This document shows positions 1 to 10,692 of a DNA stretch of 64,000 nt, one piece after another. The stretch is from the NCBI GenBank assembly GCA_019671005.1, contig CM033745.1, forward strand, positions 44,387,241 through 44,451,240, in the 5' to 3' direction. This stretch comes from Hibiscus mutabilis. Lineage: Eukaryota > Streptophyta > Magnoliopsida > Malvales > Malvaceae. Both the position numbers and the translations under genes were made by a program. Below the pieces are notes generated by a model. It did not search any database. It was not told the origin of the DNA and worked only from the letters and a program-made list of their open reading frames with translations. Within the stretch, counting starts at the first letter, position 1. Each line of letters opens with the position of its first letter.

Positions 1-1132
1 AAATGGTTTTATAAACGAAGAGGTGTATGTAGAACAACCACCCGGTTTTGAAGATCCAAAATATCCAAACCATGTTTTTAAACTTTCAAAAGCTTTATAT
101 GGTTTGAAACAAGCTCCTAGAGCTTCGTATGAAAGAGTGTCAAATTTTATAATAGAAAAAGGTTTTGGCAAAGGGAAGGTTGACACTACACTTTTTATAA
201 AAAGAAAAAGCAAGGATATTTTAGTAGTTCAAATTTATGTTGATGATATTATTTTTGGTTCTACTAATGAATCTCTTTACCAAGTTAAAGCAAGGTGAAT
301 TTGAAATGAGCATGATGTGGGAGCTCTCATTCTTTTGGGACTCCAAATCAAAAAAATGAATGATGACATCTTCATCAATCAAGCAAAGTACATCTAGGAT
401 ATGCTCAAAAAGTTTGGCTTAGAGAATGTGAAGCCTCAAGCCACTCCAATGAGTTCATCTACAAAGCTTGACAATGATGAAGGTAAATGTGTTGATCTTA
501 AGCTTTATAGATCTATGACAAGACTTTGCTTTATCTTACCGCAAGTAGACCGAATATCATGTTTAGTGTTTGCTTGTGTGCTAGATTTCAAGCTAGTCCT
601 AGAGAATCACATTTAAAAGTTGCTAAGAGAATTTTAGATACCTTAGAGACATCTCTTGTTTAGGTCTTTGGTATCCTAGAGACTCATCATTTAGTTTGCG
701 TGCTTATTTGGATGTGAATTATGGAGGTTGTAGGATATATAGAAAGTGTACCTCTAATACTTGTCAATTCCTATGTCACATGTTAATCTCATAGTTTTCT
801 AAGAAGTAAAATAGCATAGTGTTATCTACCACCGAGGCACAATATATTTTGGCCAATAGTTGTTGTGCTCAAGTCTTTTGGATGAAGCAACAACTCTTTA
901 GATTATGGAATTGATGCAGGTACTATTCCCTTAAAGTGTGACAATACTAGTGCTTATGTTGGATGAGATTTTTTTCTTCAAAAAAAATCCCATCCAACAT
1001 TCTAGAACCAAGCATATAGAAAAAATACGTCATTTAATTAGAGATCATGTCTTGAAAAATGATGTAGTTCTAGAGTGTGTAGATACCTTGCACCAATTAG
1101 TGGATATCTTCACCAAACCATTAGATAAGTAG
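1..1132 (+). pseudogene. Ty1/copia pol remnant: reverse transcriptase C-terminus and RNase H (element A)
   Basis: This is the 3' part of a SIRE/Maximus-like copia polyprotein that enters from the left edge. The first open stretch (23-298) shows the copia polymerase signature YVDDIIFGSTN near 236-265, preceded by the conserved KALYGLKQAPRA block. RNase H follows in broken frames: a segment at 401-616, a TTEAQY-like block near 825-850, and the closing HIRDH/VDIFTKPLDK-type block ending at the TAG at 1130-1132. Several stops and frameshifts separate these pieces, so no functional enzyme is made. In an intact element this protein copies the RNA genome and removes the RNA strand. The lineage is inferred from the motif set, the accessory ORF downstream and the LTR ends. 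Confidence 0.9.
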
Positions 1133-1383
1133 TGTTTTTGGTCTCTTAGGAGAGAGTTAAGGCTTACTAGCCTTTCTTGAACCTTAGAGCCTTTGTTTTG
1201 ATCTTAATCTTGCTTGAATTTGTATGATCTTCATGTTTGTGTGATCTTGTCCATAAATTCATCTATTCATGTTAAGATGAGTATGTATATGTAATTGCTC
1301 ATACATGTTACTCTCATATCATAATCATGCATTTTGATTTGAGTAAAATAGAATTTTTGGTTCCTTTGCTGCCAAAATTGTCA

Positions 1384-1660
1384 ATTTTGGTTAGAGGGTA
1401 TCGATACGGGGGTAGATGTAACCGATACGGGTATTAGGGGCAACATTTTGGTACATATGAGTTTGTACCGGTACAGTTTGAGGATCGGTACAATATAACA
1501 CCATATCGGTACGCGCTATTCCAGTTCGCGCTTTAGCCATACCAGCATGCGTGCGCTGAAGCCATTAAATAGGCTTTCCTATTTCAAATCAAAGTGTATC
1601 TCTTTTTATTAAAAACCCTATTTGAAATTCTCCTATAAAACCTCTCTAGGTCTCTAGGTT
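1384..1660 (+). promoter_or_regulatory. Probable internal promoter of the accessory ORF in element A
   Basis: Between the pol stop and the accessory ORF there is a cluster of GTAYCGRTAC-like palindromes (about 1387, 1410, 1457, 1482, 1505). A TATA-like CCTATAAAAC near 1631-1640 lies about 490 bases before the ORF start. The same palindromes stand upstream of TATA boxes in the LTR of this element (TATA at 4363) and in the solo LTR (TATA at 11428). That suggests this is a duplicated or shared promoter module. Promoter function is inferred. Confidence 0.45.
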
Positions 1661-1778
1661 TTTCATCAAATTTCTTCAAATCTTTTGGGGGCTTTTACTC
1701 TAAACATCAAACCCAAAGCTTTGATCATCAAGCTTTGTGCAAATCATCTCTTCATTCATCCATTCATCCACATTCAAG

Positions 1779-2107
1779 GTAAAAACCCTATTTTATACTA
1801 TTTTAAATTTCATTACAATTGTATAGTTTTAGGTTTAAACTTTCTATATTTAGGATGTATATATCCATGATTTCAAAGTTTTTACAAAAACTTTTTCAAA
1901 ACTAAATTTTTTTATTCGAATATATAATTATACTAGTATATTTTATTTTACAGTTTTCAAGTTTTAAACTTATCAAAATTTTTATTTATATTTTTATATG
2001 GTTTTAAACTATACAATATAGATTTTTATCCTACCTTGATCATTGAATTACTAGATTGAATTTGATATGTTTGCATACATATGTTTTTGTGGTTTGATTT
2101 TTTGCAG
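1779..2107 (+). other. Candidate GT-AG leader intron upstream of the accessory ORF
   Basis: A 5' splice-like CAAG|GTAAAA at 1775-1784 and a 3' splice-like pyrimidine-rich TTTTTTGCAG ending at 2107 bound 329 bases of very AT-rich sequence, as is usual for plant introns. The ATG of the accessory ORF follows 21 bases later in a good context (accATGcc). A spliced leader for a retrotransposon accessory gene is inferred from these signals only. Confidence 0.5.
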
Positions 2108-2128
2108 GTTTTATCAAAACCCTTTACC

Positions 2129-3230
2129 ATGCCTCCTAGAAAGCGATCTAGAAGAGATCTTATTGCTAGTTCTTCCAATCTTAATCCCATTAACAATGGT
2201 ACCAAACCTAACCTTAACCAACTTTTTATCCATTGTTTTAATAAACTGAAATATTCTAATGTTATGGAATAATTCAAGCAATTTCAAACTTTCAAAATCC
2301 GTCGTGAGCGAGTTGTTAATTTTGATTATATGTGCTCCAATGAGTTTAAATTCAAATATCTTGATTTGATGAAGCAATGAAAGTTTATGACTTTTTTAAA
2401 TATCCATGACATTCTTTACAAAAATCTTGTTCGCATCTTTTACTCAAATGCCTGTTGTATTTTAAATCGAGAGAAAACCGAAACTATTATCATTGAATCC
2501 TATCTTATGGAAAAAAACTTTTTCTCTTGATTCTAAAAACCTAGTCGATCTTTTGGGGATGAAAATATAGGTATAGATGATGAAAACTTTTTCCTACTAC
2601 CTATAGTGGCTCAATGACCATTCTCGATGCCTATGAGCGTTTCCTTCACCTTCTCATCACTTGTTGGTTTTGACCATCCTGTGGCAAGTGGTCTACTATT
2701 TGTATGGTGGATGACTTTTGGCTACATTGCTTTTGTGAGAGAAAATGCCCAAACCTATCCCAAATCATGTTTTCCGAGTTAGTCCATTTGTCCAAAACCG
2801 TCATACCACCCTCGTAACTTCCTTCACCTATGGAACCTTTTTTAGATTTATCTTCCATAAGCTCGACATTGATTGCTCTTGATCTTGAGGTTTCCCTTAC
2901 CGAGCCTATTGATGATAGATCTCTCCGGAAGGCCAAGTTCACATTTTTCAGTGGAGAAAGGATTCGCAATGTGGATCTTTGTAGTGATGTCCCCTTTGAT
3001 GTTGATCTAGTTGAGAATGTTCTCGTTGCTCCTACCGCTCAATCTTCCCTTGATGCTCTTATGGTCTATCTTGATAGAAAGTTTGTCACCTTGGATGCTA
3101 GATTTGAATCCATTGATGCTCTTATGACTATTATTGTTTTTCAATCCAAATGGCATGGACATGCTCTTGGAGCAACGATGAGGACGAGGAAGATGAAGAC
3201 AATGATGAAGATGATGAGGACAACTCTTAG
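2129..3230 (+). pseudogene. Accessory (additional) ORF of element A, degenerate
   Basis: The reading starts at ATG 2129 with a basic N-terminus (MPPRKRSRRDL). It continues through broken frames with a block around 2385-2500 (NIHDILYKNLVRIFYSNA) that resembles the domain annotated as putative plant transposon protein, found in extra ORFs of plant LTR elements. The last frame ends in a run of Asp/Glu residues and stops at TAG 3228-3230. A longer open frame (2830-3300) covers the middle, but its tail is out of frame with the acidic end, so there is at least one frameshift near 3150. Internal stops (for example after NVME near 2270) make it a pseudogene. Its position downstream of pol matches additional or env-like ORFs of SIRE-type elements, but I see no signal peptide or membrane anchor. 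Function is unknown. Confidence 0.6.
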
Positions 3231-3586
3231 GCTTTGCATCTCATCTCATCTCATATCATATCTATTAGGATTTGAGTTTATGCACCTTTGTTTTATTTGA
3301 TATTTCCTATGACTCTATGTTTTGGTTTATGTTTATTTTTAATTTCGTTGGATATTTTATGTCTTGAATTTTAAATGTTATGGATTTATAATTTATATTT
3401 TTATTATCTTCGGATTTATTTTGGATTATATTATTTTATGATGGTTTTATTTTACCCTATTGATTTTGATTTAACAAAAGGGGGGAGAAGTGGGAAATAA
3501 AATTTTCAAAGATTTTTCAAGACAAATAGTCTTTTAGCCTTAAAGAAAGGGGGAGTGAACTAAAAATTTATTTTCATTTTGTTATA

Positions 3587-3602
3587 TCAAAAAGAGGAAG
3601 AT
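3587..3602 (+). promoter_or_regulatory. Polypurine tract of element A
   Basis: The purine-rich caaaaagaggaagat lies directly before the LTR start TGTTAAACC at 3603, the expected place for plus-strand priming. Further purine-rich stretches at about 3476-3500 and 3545-3556 are typical of the 3' region of this lineage. Element B has an equivalent tract at 7052-7066. Confidence 0.75.
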
Positions 3603-4855
3603 TGTTAAACCTATATTTGATTTTGATATAACAAGAATTAGTTTGTAAAAGAAATAAATTTTTAATACTCAATTTACTCACTTAAATGACAGTCATTCGA
3701 ACTTAAATATTTTCTAAGTCAAAGCTTAAATCCCCAAATATTTTCTAAGTGTTTTGGTACTCAAATTAGTCAATTTGGTAACTGAGTACCAGTACGGCCA
3801 ATGGCGTATCGGTACAAGTTTTTGCTACTAGAAAACAAGTTTGTGCATAATGGCTAAAGGGTACCGGTACAGCTTTAGGCATATCAGTACACATTTTCGA
3901 AATTGGAAACCAAATTAAGCTTGAGTATCGGTATGGCCTATGGCGTACCGGTACGGAGGTTAATGATTTTCTAAATCTTTTCATTAAATGATTTGACCGT
4001 TGCCATGTCTGTTTCTTGAAACCATAATTTTAAAAGTTTGTTAATGTGTATCGGTACAGCTAGCCTCGTACCGATACGATATTTTAACCAAATGTTCCAA
4101 GGATTCCAGTGAGTAAAATGAGTATCGATACATTACAAACTGTACCGATACCATTTATAAAACCTTCACTCCATACCGATATGCTCTTTCGCGTACATGT
4201 ACCCCTTTGTTGCAACAACTCTTTCTTTTTATGGCAAGTACCGATACGACTGCACGTGTATCAATACCTGATGTTGCCAAACAACATTTACTGCGGAAAA
4301 ATATAGCCCAACGGCTCTATTGAATATCCCAACCACCCAAACGGCTAGAATCAATGAAGGGGTATAAAATCAAGTCTCCAAAGCTTCTTAAACAATGATT
4401 CAACAAGTGTAAAGCTTTCAAGCACGTATCCAACATCTATGAGCTAAATTTTTCAAATCTTGTAAACTTACTTGAGTGTTGTTAATTGTAATCTTTTTAT
4501 TCAAGTGTGTGGGGTTAGAGTCAACCTTATTTGTGTAAACAAACTACCTTGTGAGGTTTTCTTAGTTTGCTAAATTTGTATTTCTCTCTTTGAGTGTATT
4601 CTTAAGGTTTTGGGGTAAAAACCTTAAGGGAGTTTGTAAGGTTATCTCCTTAAGTCTCAAAAGGAAAACAAATCTAGTGGATTTGAGAAATCCTTAGTGT
4701 GGATAGCTAAGTTAGTGAATGTAAATCTTATTGAGAAGGTTGAACCACTATAAATCCAGTCTCATTTTTTTATTGCTTTTGCAATTAGCTCTATCAATTT
4801 TTTATTTGCCAATTCACCCCCTCTTGGCTATTTGCATTGATTGTTCTTCCCAACA
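3603..4855 (+). repeat. 3' LTR of copia element A (1253 bp)
   Basis: The LTR starts TGTTAAACC and ends CCCAACA. The start, end and whole layout match the solo LTR at 10693-11932. It holds seven pairs of GTAYCGRTAC-type palindromes between about 3780 and 4270. After these come a TATA box (GGTATAAAAT, 4361-4370), a transcribed region, and a typical end section with the words gccaattcaccccctcttgg near 4808-4826. Confidence 0.88.
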
Positions 4856-6110
4856 GCCTCCTTTTGTTCAAATGCCAAGGAATTTTGGGACAAGATTGAA
4901 GTCACTCATGAAGACACCAACAAAGTAATGAGATCAAGATCGGTCTTCTAAACCTTGAGTACGAGAACTTCAAGATGAACCCAACGGAAGACATCAAACT
5001 ATGTTCGATCGATTCTCCACCATTGTCAATAGACTCAAAGGCTATGGAGAAATGATTCCGGAGGACAAGCTAGATCGAAAGTTGACTTACTCACGTCTCG
5101 AGTCATGGGATTCCAAGAATATCGCCATCATCGAAGCAAAGAACCTCAAAACGCTTAAGCTTGACGAGCTAATTGGTTCCTTGCTCACCTATGAATTGAT
5201 GTCAAAAAGAAGAGAAGAAGAGAAGAAAGAGAATGTTACATTCAAGGCCTCCTCGAGCATTTAAGAAGAATCATTGAGTGAAGATGAATAAGAGAAGATG
5301 GTCAAACTTTTCAAGGAACTCAATCGATTCATGAAGTGCGAGAAAGAAGAATCAAAACATGAATGAAGGAAGAGAAATGATCCCATCGTATGCTTCGAGT
5401 GCAAGAAGCTTGTGCATGTCAAATATGATTACCCAATGATAAATAAGAATGGGTCAAAGAAAAAGACATTTGTGGCTACATGGAGTGATGAGGAAGGCTC
5501 CAGCGATGATGATGAGGTAGCCAACATGTCTTATGGTCATCGAAGAAGATGAGGTAACTTCTAGTTCATCACCTTCAAGTTTATATACTTTTGATGAATT
5601 ACAAGATGCCTATGATGATTTGGTTTTTGAATTTAAAGCTTTATTTTTAAAAACAAGAAATTGGTTTCAAAATTAAAAATCGAAAATGAATTGCTTTCCA
5701 AAACTAATTTAGAACTTGAAAGAAAACTTGATCAAATGCAAGTTATTTTTTAATATTTTAAAGCAAAAGTTTTAAACTTTCAAAATTTTCTTTCTAATGT
5801 TCAAGAAGATCATCAAAAAGAGTTAGATGACCTCAAAAATAAAAAGTTTAGATTTACAAAAAATTTTAAATGGAAAATAGAGAATACTCCAAAACTAATT
5901 TTGTAAAACCAAACTTTTATCAAAGACAATTTAGGTCCCCTAGATTTTTAAAGGGTAAAATGGTTAAGAATATTTGGGACCCAAAAGGACTTATTTCTTA
6001 TAAAAATAAAGATGTCATTAAAAAAATGGATCCCTAAGAGAACTAAAACTTTTGAGAATAATGCCAATGGATCCAAAGTAATTTGGATACCAAAATATAC
6101 TTGATTGTCT
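4856..6110 (+). pseudogene. Copia gag remnant (element B)
   Basis: The right flank of element A opens inside a SIRE-type gag: a NAKEFWDKIEVTHEDTNKV-like stretch at 4871-4927, then the open segment 5001-5264 with the conserved DELIGSLLTYEL block. A zinc-knuckle remnant (CFECKKLVHVKYDYP, about 5396-5440) has a last Cys that became Tyr. An acidic linker and a coiled-coil-like stretch (5570-5880) and the end of gag (IWIPKYT near 6080-6100) follow. Stops and shifts break it repeatedly. Gag normally forms the particle that packages the element RNA. The gag start and the 5' LTR of B lie left of the insertion and outside the window. Confidence 0.8.
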
Positions 6111-7051
6111 TTTGTAGGCGTTCTTGAGTATTGATGAGCAAAGTTAAAATTTTGAAGCTCTTGACACACAAGGGAGAAGGACACTTGAAGAATGAGAGGT
6201 TAACATCTTACCTTGGTTCAAGTGATAAAATTAAGTTTCATGCAATTTCTTGATCATGATTTCCATGTTTAATTTTTTATTGATCTAAGCATGTTTGTGT
6301 GACTCCATGTTGTGCCTAATTGCATATAGTTAGGGGAGTCTCAATTGCATAAGTTACATGTTTTTGGCCTTTTATGCTCATTCCTATGTCTATGGCCATT
6401 AACTTGTAATATTTGGTTGAATTGGTGAAATTCATGCTTTATATGTTTAATTGATATTTTTAGAAGCATGTGTAGCAAATTGTGCGATATGTATATCTAG
6501 GATCTCCTCAAGCCTTTTTTATGAACTTTAAAACTAAGTTGTAAGGCTTTTTGGGTTTATTTTGCTACATATTTTCACCATTTCGTGCCTTCGGTATCGG
6601 TACCGCCCATACCGTATACTGTACCAGTACGCACAGTCAAAAAGAGACTTTTGTCTTCTTTTTTCATGCCTTGTATGCTTATTGATTTAGTTTCATAAAT
6701 GACATGGTAATTGAATTTATTGCATTTATTTATTCTTTAAAAATTCAATATATTTCTCTTGAATTGTGAGACTAACAATTTACTTGATGTTTGAGTAAGG
6801 GGGAACCATTTTATCTAAGTTCCTTCTCGATTAAAATTTTTTGGGTCTTCTCTTCATTGTTATCATGCTTTGAAGTTATTTCAAACTTTGTTTTGAATTA
6901 TTTTGATATAACAAAAAGAGGGAGAGATATGTTTGAAAAATTAAATTTAAAAAATGGGAGCTTTAAATATTTTCTAAAATATCTCTTTTTCCAAAATTAT
7001 TTTTTTAAAAGAGGGATTTTTAAAATAAATTTTCAAGTGATTTTGTTATAT

Positions 7052-7066
7052 CAAAAAGGGAGAGAT
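7052..7066 (+). promoter_or_regulatory. Polypurine tract of element B
   Basis: The tract caaaaagggagagat lies directly before the LTR start TGTTGAGATAAAG at 7067. The words TTTTGATATAACAAG follow 10-15 bases inside the LTR, as they do in the LTRs at 3603 and 10693. Confidence 0.75.
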
Positions 7067-7375
7067 TGTTGAGATAAAGATTTTGATATAACAAGTTGAA
7101 AAATGTTTTTGGACTTAATTCAAATATTGCAAAAATCATTCAAAGTCTAAATAACTTGAAAAATATGTTTGAAATGTTTTTGAAGTATTTTTGAACAAAT
7201 ATTTTCAAAAGGTCTTAAAAGTAAAAAATTGGCCTTCAACACCGATACATTTTCCCTAGTATTGATACTCTATGTTTTAAGGAAATTCCAATTAGCACTT
7301 TTCGTATCGATATTGATCCTCAGTATTGATACCCTGGCAACCGGTATCGATACCCTAGAAACAGGTACCAATACC
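7067..7375 (+). repeat. Left part of the element B LTR
   Basis: The LTR starts TGTTGAGATAAAG. From 7250 it enters an array of GGTATCGATACC palindromes spaced by CCTGGCAAC-like words. The array continues after the solo-LTR insertion at 9737-9811, showing that the two segments were once contiguous. The LTR is incomplete, being cut at about 9811. Confidence 0.75.
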
Positions 7376-9736
7376 TGTAGTGACTAAAAAATTACAAGTT
7401 TTTTTTTTTAAAAAAATGGTTTTAGGGGAATTTTGAAAAAAGCTCGTGTTTTTAAATAAAATGAGGGGAGTCGCTATCAGTCATTTGGATAAGGTATATC
7501 AGACACCAAAAAATCTAACCAGAGAAAAATTGGGCTCGAGAATCGATTACGAGTGGGGAAGGGTTTGCACCCCCACCACGCCCAAAATTAGTACTTAAGG
7601 GTTCGTATTGTATTTATTAAGAAAAAATAAAATTGGATCGAATTTAATTACTAACCCCTAAAAATGTGTGCATGCATGGCCATACAAATCGAACAATCTA
7701 ACTCGTAACCCACAATAACTAAAAGAGATGACGCCTGAAGACTCGGGACGACACTCCCACTAATATATCGAGGCCTCGAGAACTAAACTAAACTAGTGCA
7801 ATAGATTAAATATGCAATTAATTATGCATGAACAAAATAAGAAACATAAACAAATAAAAGCATAAATTAGATTACTGCACAAATAAATAAATACACATAC
7901 TAAACATGGCATTCGGGAAAAACAAAATAAATAATTATGCGTTATAAAAACTATAATATATATATAAAACTATGCGGAATATATAGAATATATATATATA
8001 TATATATTTAAAGAAAACTATGTGATATATTACATGGCATAAACTATATATATAAAACATATATAAAAGCTACATTTATATGTATATACATATGGAATGA
8101 AAACAGAAATAAAAAAAACACTATATATATACCACTTACATCAAATAAAGAAGTATACATTTAAGACAAACCATATACATAAAGATACTATATAAGGAAA
8201 ATAATATTAAATCAAAACGAAATCACTTATATATATTAAAAAGGTAGTGCAAAAATAATTATGGAATATATATATATATATGTATATGGTGCAAATTAAC
8301 ATATAAGAATACAATTATGCTACAAATATCACCCAATAAATATATTTACATACCATATAAACTGAACTTGGAACCGATAGTAAAAACATAAAAAAACTAA
8401 ATTAAAGCAACATAAATTTAAATCAATAAATAAAGGGATGAAACGATAATGAATCCCCTTATTTTTGGATTAAATTAAAAAACAAGGACGAAATAGAAAA
8501 GTTTAAAAAAGATTCAAGGACTGCGGAGATGAATATTTAGGAGCAGAGGGGTTTAAAAAACGTAAATAACTTATTTTTAGAAGTGGGTATAAAATCCAAA
8601 AGCCAGAAACAGATTATCATTTTTTTCTTTCATCCCAAAACCGATTAAAAATCCATATCCCACTTTCTCTCGTCTGTTCTTCAGTCTTGCATGAGTTCTT
8701 CATGAACTCATGTTTATTTCCAAATTTAGGCTAAGAAATGTCGGATCGGTCGTCGTGAACAGCCGTCGGCCGCCGCTCGCTGGCGCCGACGAACTTGCAA
8801 AAATAACCCCTTTGAACTTTTTTTTTTAAAACCAAATCTAACCTTATATTTAAGAAAAACAACCGCAGTTTACCTAGATCTAGGAAAATCAAAATCAAAA
8901 CACTTATTTTTATGAAATCTTTTTGAAAAACCTCGAATCCAGATCTGAAAAAAAGAAGATGAAGAGACTACAACGTGGTGTTGTCGTTCATCGGCGGCAC
9001 CATCCTCTACTGTCACGGGAGACGGCGGCCTGAGATCGAAACCAGGTAAAAACCCTAATCCTTTCCTCTTTTCTTTTGATTCGAAAATAAAAGAACTTGG
9101 AAATATCTTTGAAATGTTTTTTTCTTTTTTTGTATTGATTCATAACTGATCCGAAATTACAATGTTTTTACCGGTTATATACCAGATTTGTTTACATTAT
9201 TTTCTAACTTAATCTACTGTTGGTGATGATTCTTTGACTGACATTCCCCATTTTTTTATATTTGTTTGCACACCCGATGGTGGCGGTTGTACGTTGGCAT
9301 TGCGACTGCCGGTGGTGGCGCCACGTGAGCGGAGGAGATAAAGGGCTTGTCAGGCACATGGTTGCGTAGAGGAGACGAACGGCCATGCACGCCTGCGTGA
9401 AGGGAGTTGGGAAGTCTCTTTCGGGTGTGATCTAGACCGTTGGATCAGATCTGATCCAAAGGCTAGATGTTGGTTGTGCAGGAGAAAAAGATGGGTTATT
9501 AGATTTGGTTCTCAGGGTTTTTGAAGTATTAGGCTTAATGGGTCAGATGTAAATATGTTTTTTTGGGTTTTATATTGTAAATGGACTATTTATTTAATGG
9601 ACTAATATATTTAATTAATATTGGGCTCTTTAAAATTATTTTGGATCTATTTTTTTATTTTTTGTTTTAATAATAATAATAAAACCAACTTCAATATTAA
9701 TAATAATAATAAAACTGGACAAAATTAGTGATTACA
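7376..9736 (-). repeat. Solo LTR of a Tat/Ogre-like Ty3/gypsy element (2361 bp)
   Basis: The plus strand reads TGTAGTGAC at 7376 and TGATTACA at 9736, the same ends as element E in the same orientation. Flanks atacc (7371-7375) and atatc (9737-9741) look like a 5-bp TSD with one change. No internal region remains, so it is a solo LTR left by LTR-LTR recombination. On the minus strand it holds the conserved hairpin block near 7552-7580 and the GCGACTCC word at 7468-7475. The middle (7900-8300) is rich in TA dinucleotide runs. Short frames such as 9204-9386 are not supported as genes. Confidence 0.8.
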
Positions 9737-9811
9737 ATATCCTGGCAACAGGTACCACAAGTACCGATACCTGGCAACATGTATCAATACCCTGGCAATA
9801 GGTACTGATAG
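9737..9811 (+). repeat. Right part of the element B LTR palindrome array
   Basis: Three to four degenerate copies of CCTGGCAACAGGTACCGATACC-like units resume exactly after the solo LTR. The array stops abruptly at about 9811 against LINE-derived sequence. No poly(A)/poly(T) run marks that junction, so it is probably a deletion breakpoint, not a LINE 3' end. Confidence 0.65.
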
Positions 9812-10205
9812 GATGTACAAATTCAGATCCCTTCAACCCGAGGCTGAACAGTAATCAGATCCCTCCACAAATCCACTCAATCCTCCATGCCATTACTAGC
9901 ATACACAAAAGAACAAACAAAGCTATCATCCCCTCTCTGTAACCAAGTAATAACCTACAATGTAACAAGAAGAACTTCTTTTAATTGCCATGCTACTCTA
10001 ATAAACACTCAAACACGACCACTAGAGCCAGCATAATAGTTATTCAGAAAGACCTCTTCACCAAATTTATTCAGAGCAATAGGGATAGCATTTGAGGCTT
10101 GCACCCTAATCTCTAACAAACATAGAATCTCTACATCCAATTTCCTAACCAAACTTAACACTTTCTTATACTTTAAGGGTTCATTAAAACCCTAATGTTC
10201 TATAT
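9812..10205 (-). pseudogene. LINE ORF2 fragment: apurinic-type endonuclease N-terminus
   Basis: Read on the minus strand just after the ORF1 end, the sequence gives NIRG-like, EPLKYKKVLSLVRKLDVEIL, LLEIRV, FLNNYYAGSSGRV and VCSFVYASN blocks, in the order of the L1-type endonuclease/exonuclease/phosphatase domain. That domain nicks target DNA for target-primed reverse transcription. Several one-base shifts break the frame (for example at about 10185). The sequence ends before the expected GDFN-type block. The reverse transcriptase is missing, so the LINE is truncated at its 3' side. Confidence 0.7.
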
Positions 10206-10253
10206 CAACAAGGACATTAGCAAGAAAGGGAGAAACCATCATTTGGACCTTTC

Positions 10254-10687
10254 TCATTTCCCTTTTCCACGACCCTTATCCAGCCCATTCTTTTTATTCA
10301 ACTCCTCTTTAGGCTTAAGCTTCTCCATAAGGTTTGCCACTCTAGTAGCAGCAACCCTACTTGGTCGTAGTATGTCCTCTTGAATATGATCCTTGAAAGC
10401 AGCACAAAGGACATCAAACTTATTGGGACTAAGCACATCTTCATGATTTGTAAAACTAGTTGGTACACCTTCATCCCTAACACACAGACCAACATCACCT
10501 GAGTCAGCCACCATAACACCAGACTCTAGCTGCACATCGATAGACCCAGAACCATAATCACCAGCAACAATAGGAGCTTCACAAGCCTCAATTACTCCAA
10601 GAGAAGTACCAACACCATGATCCACATCATCAGCAGAATCTACAGACATACCAGCAACTTGACTAGTCTCACCCAACACACTAGCAG
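10254..10687 (-). pseudogene. LINE ORF1, C-terminal part
   Basis: An open frame runs down to the stop at 10254 and encodes an acidic, low-complexity tail that turns basic at the end (LDKGRGKGK). This is typical of the region after the zinc knuckle in plant LINE ORF1/DUF4283 proteins. The frame stays open up to the TSD aatcc at 10688-10692, where the solo LTR begins. The portion right of the LTR (11933-11968) would join in a different frame, so the gene was already damaged or decayed after insertion. Confidence 0.65.
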
Positions 10688-10692
10688 AATCC

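Larger units (their letters stand above)
1..4855 (+). mobile_element. SIRE-like Ty1/copia retrotransposon A, 3' two-thirds
   Basis: The element runs from pol at the window edge through an accessory gene (about 1380-3230), two purine-rich tracts, and a 3' LTR (3603-4855). Immediately right of the LTR the sequence resumes in the middle of another copia gag with no primer site, so A appears to be inserted in that gag. The 5' LTR and the other TSD copy lie outside the window. A solo LTR of the same family is at 10693-11932. Confidence 0.8.
4856..9811 (+). mobile_element. Copia element B: gag plus 3' region plus partial LTR, pol deleted
   Basis: After the gag end at about 6105 the sequence goes straight into a non-coding 3' region. 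Protease, integrase, reverse transcriptase and RNase H are absent, so about 3-4 kb was lost or never present. The 3' region carries a palindrome cluster at 6594-6632 and ends with a purine tract and an LTR start at 7067. That LTR is interrupted by a solo LTR (7376-9736), resumes at 9737, and stops near 9811, where LINE sequence begins. Confidence 0.7.

Noticed and set aside
2830..3300. A 156-residue independent gene
   Set aside because: It covers the middle of the degenerate accessory ORF. Its C-terminal part is out of frame with the acidic end and it lacks an own start context.
3476..3500. LTR start after the first purine tract of element A
   Set aside because: There is no TG start following it that matches the solo LTR. 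The correct boundary is at 3603, as shown by alignment with 10693.
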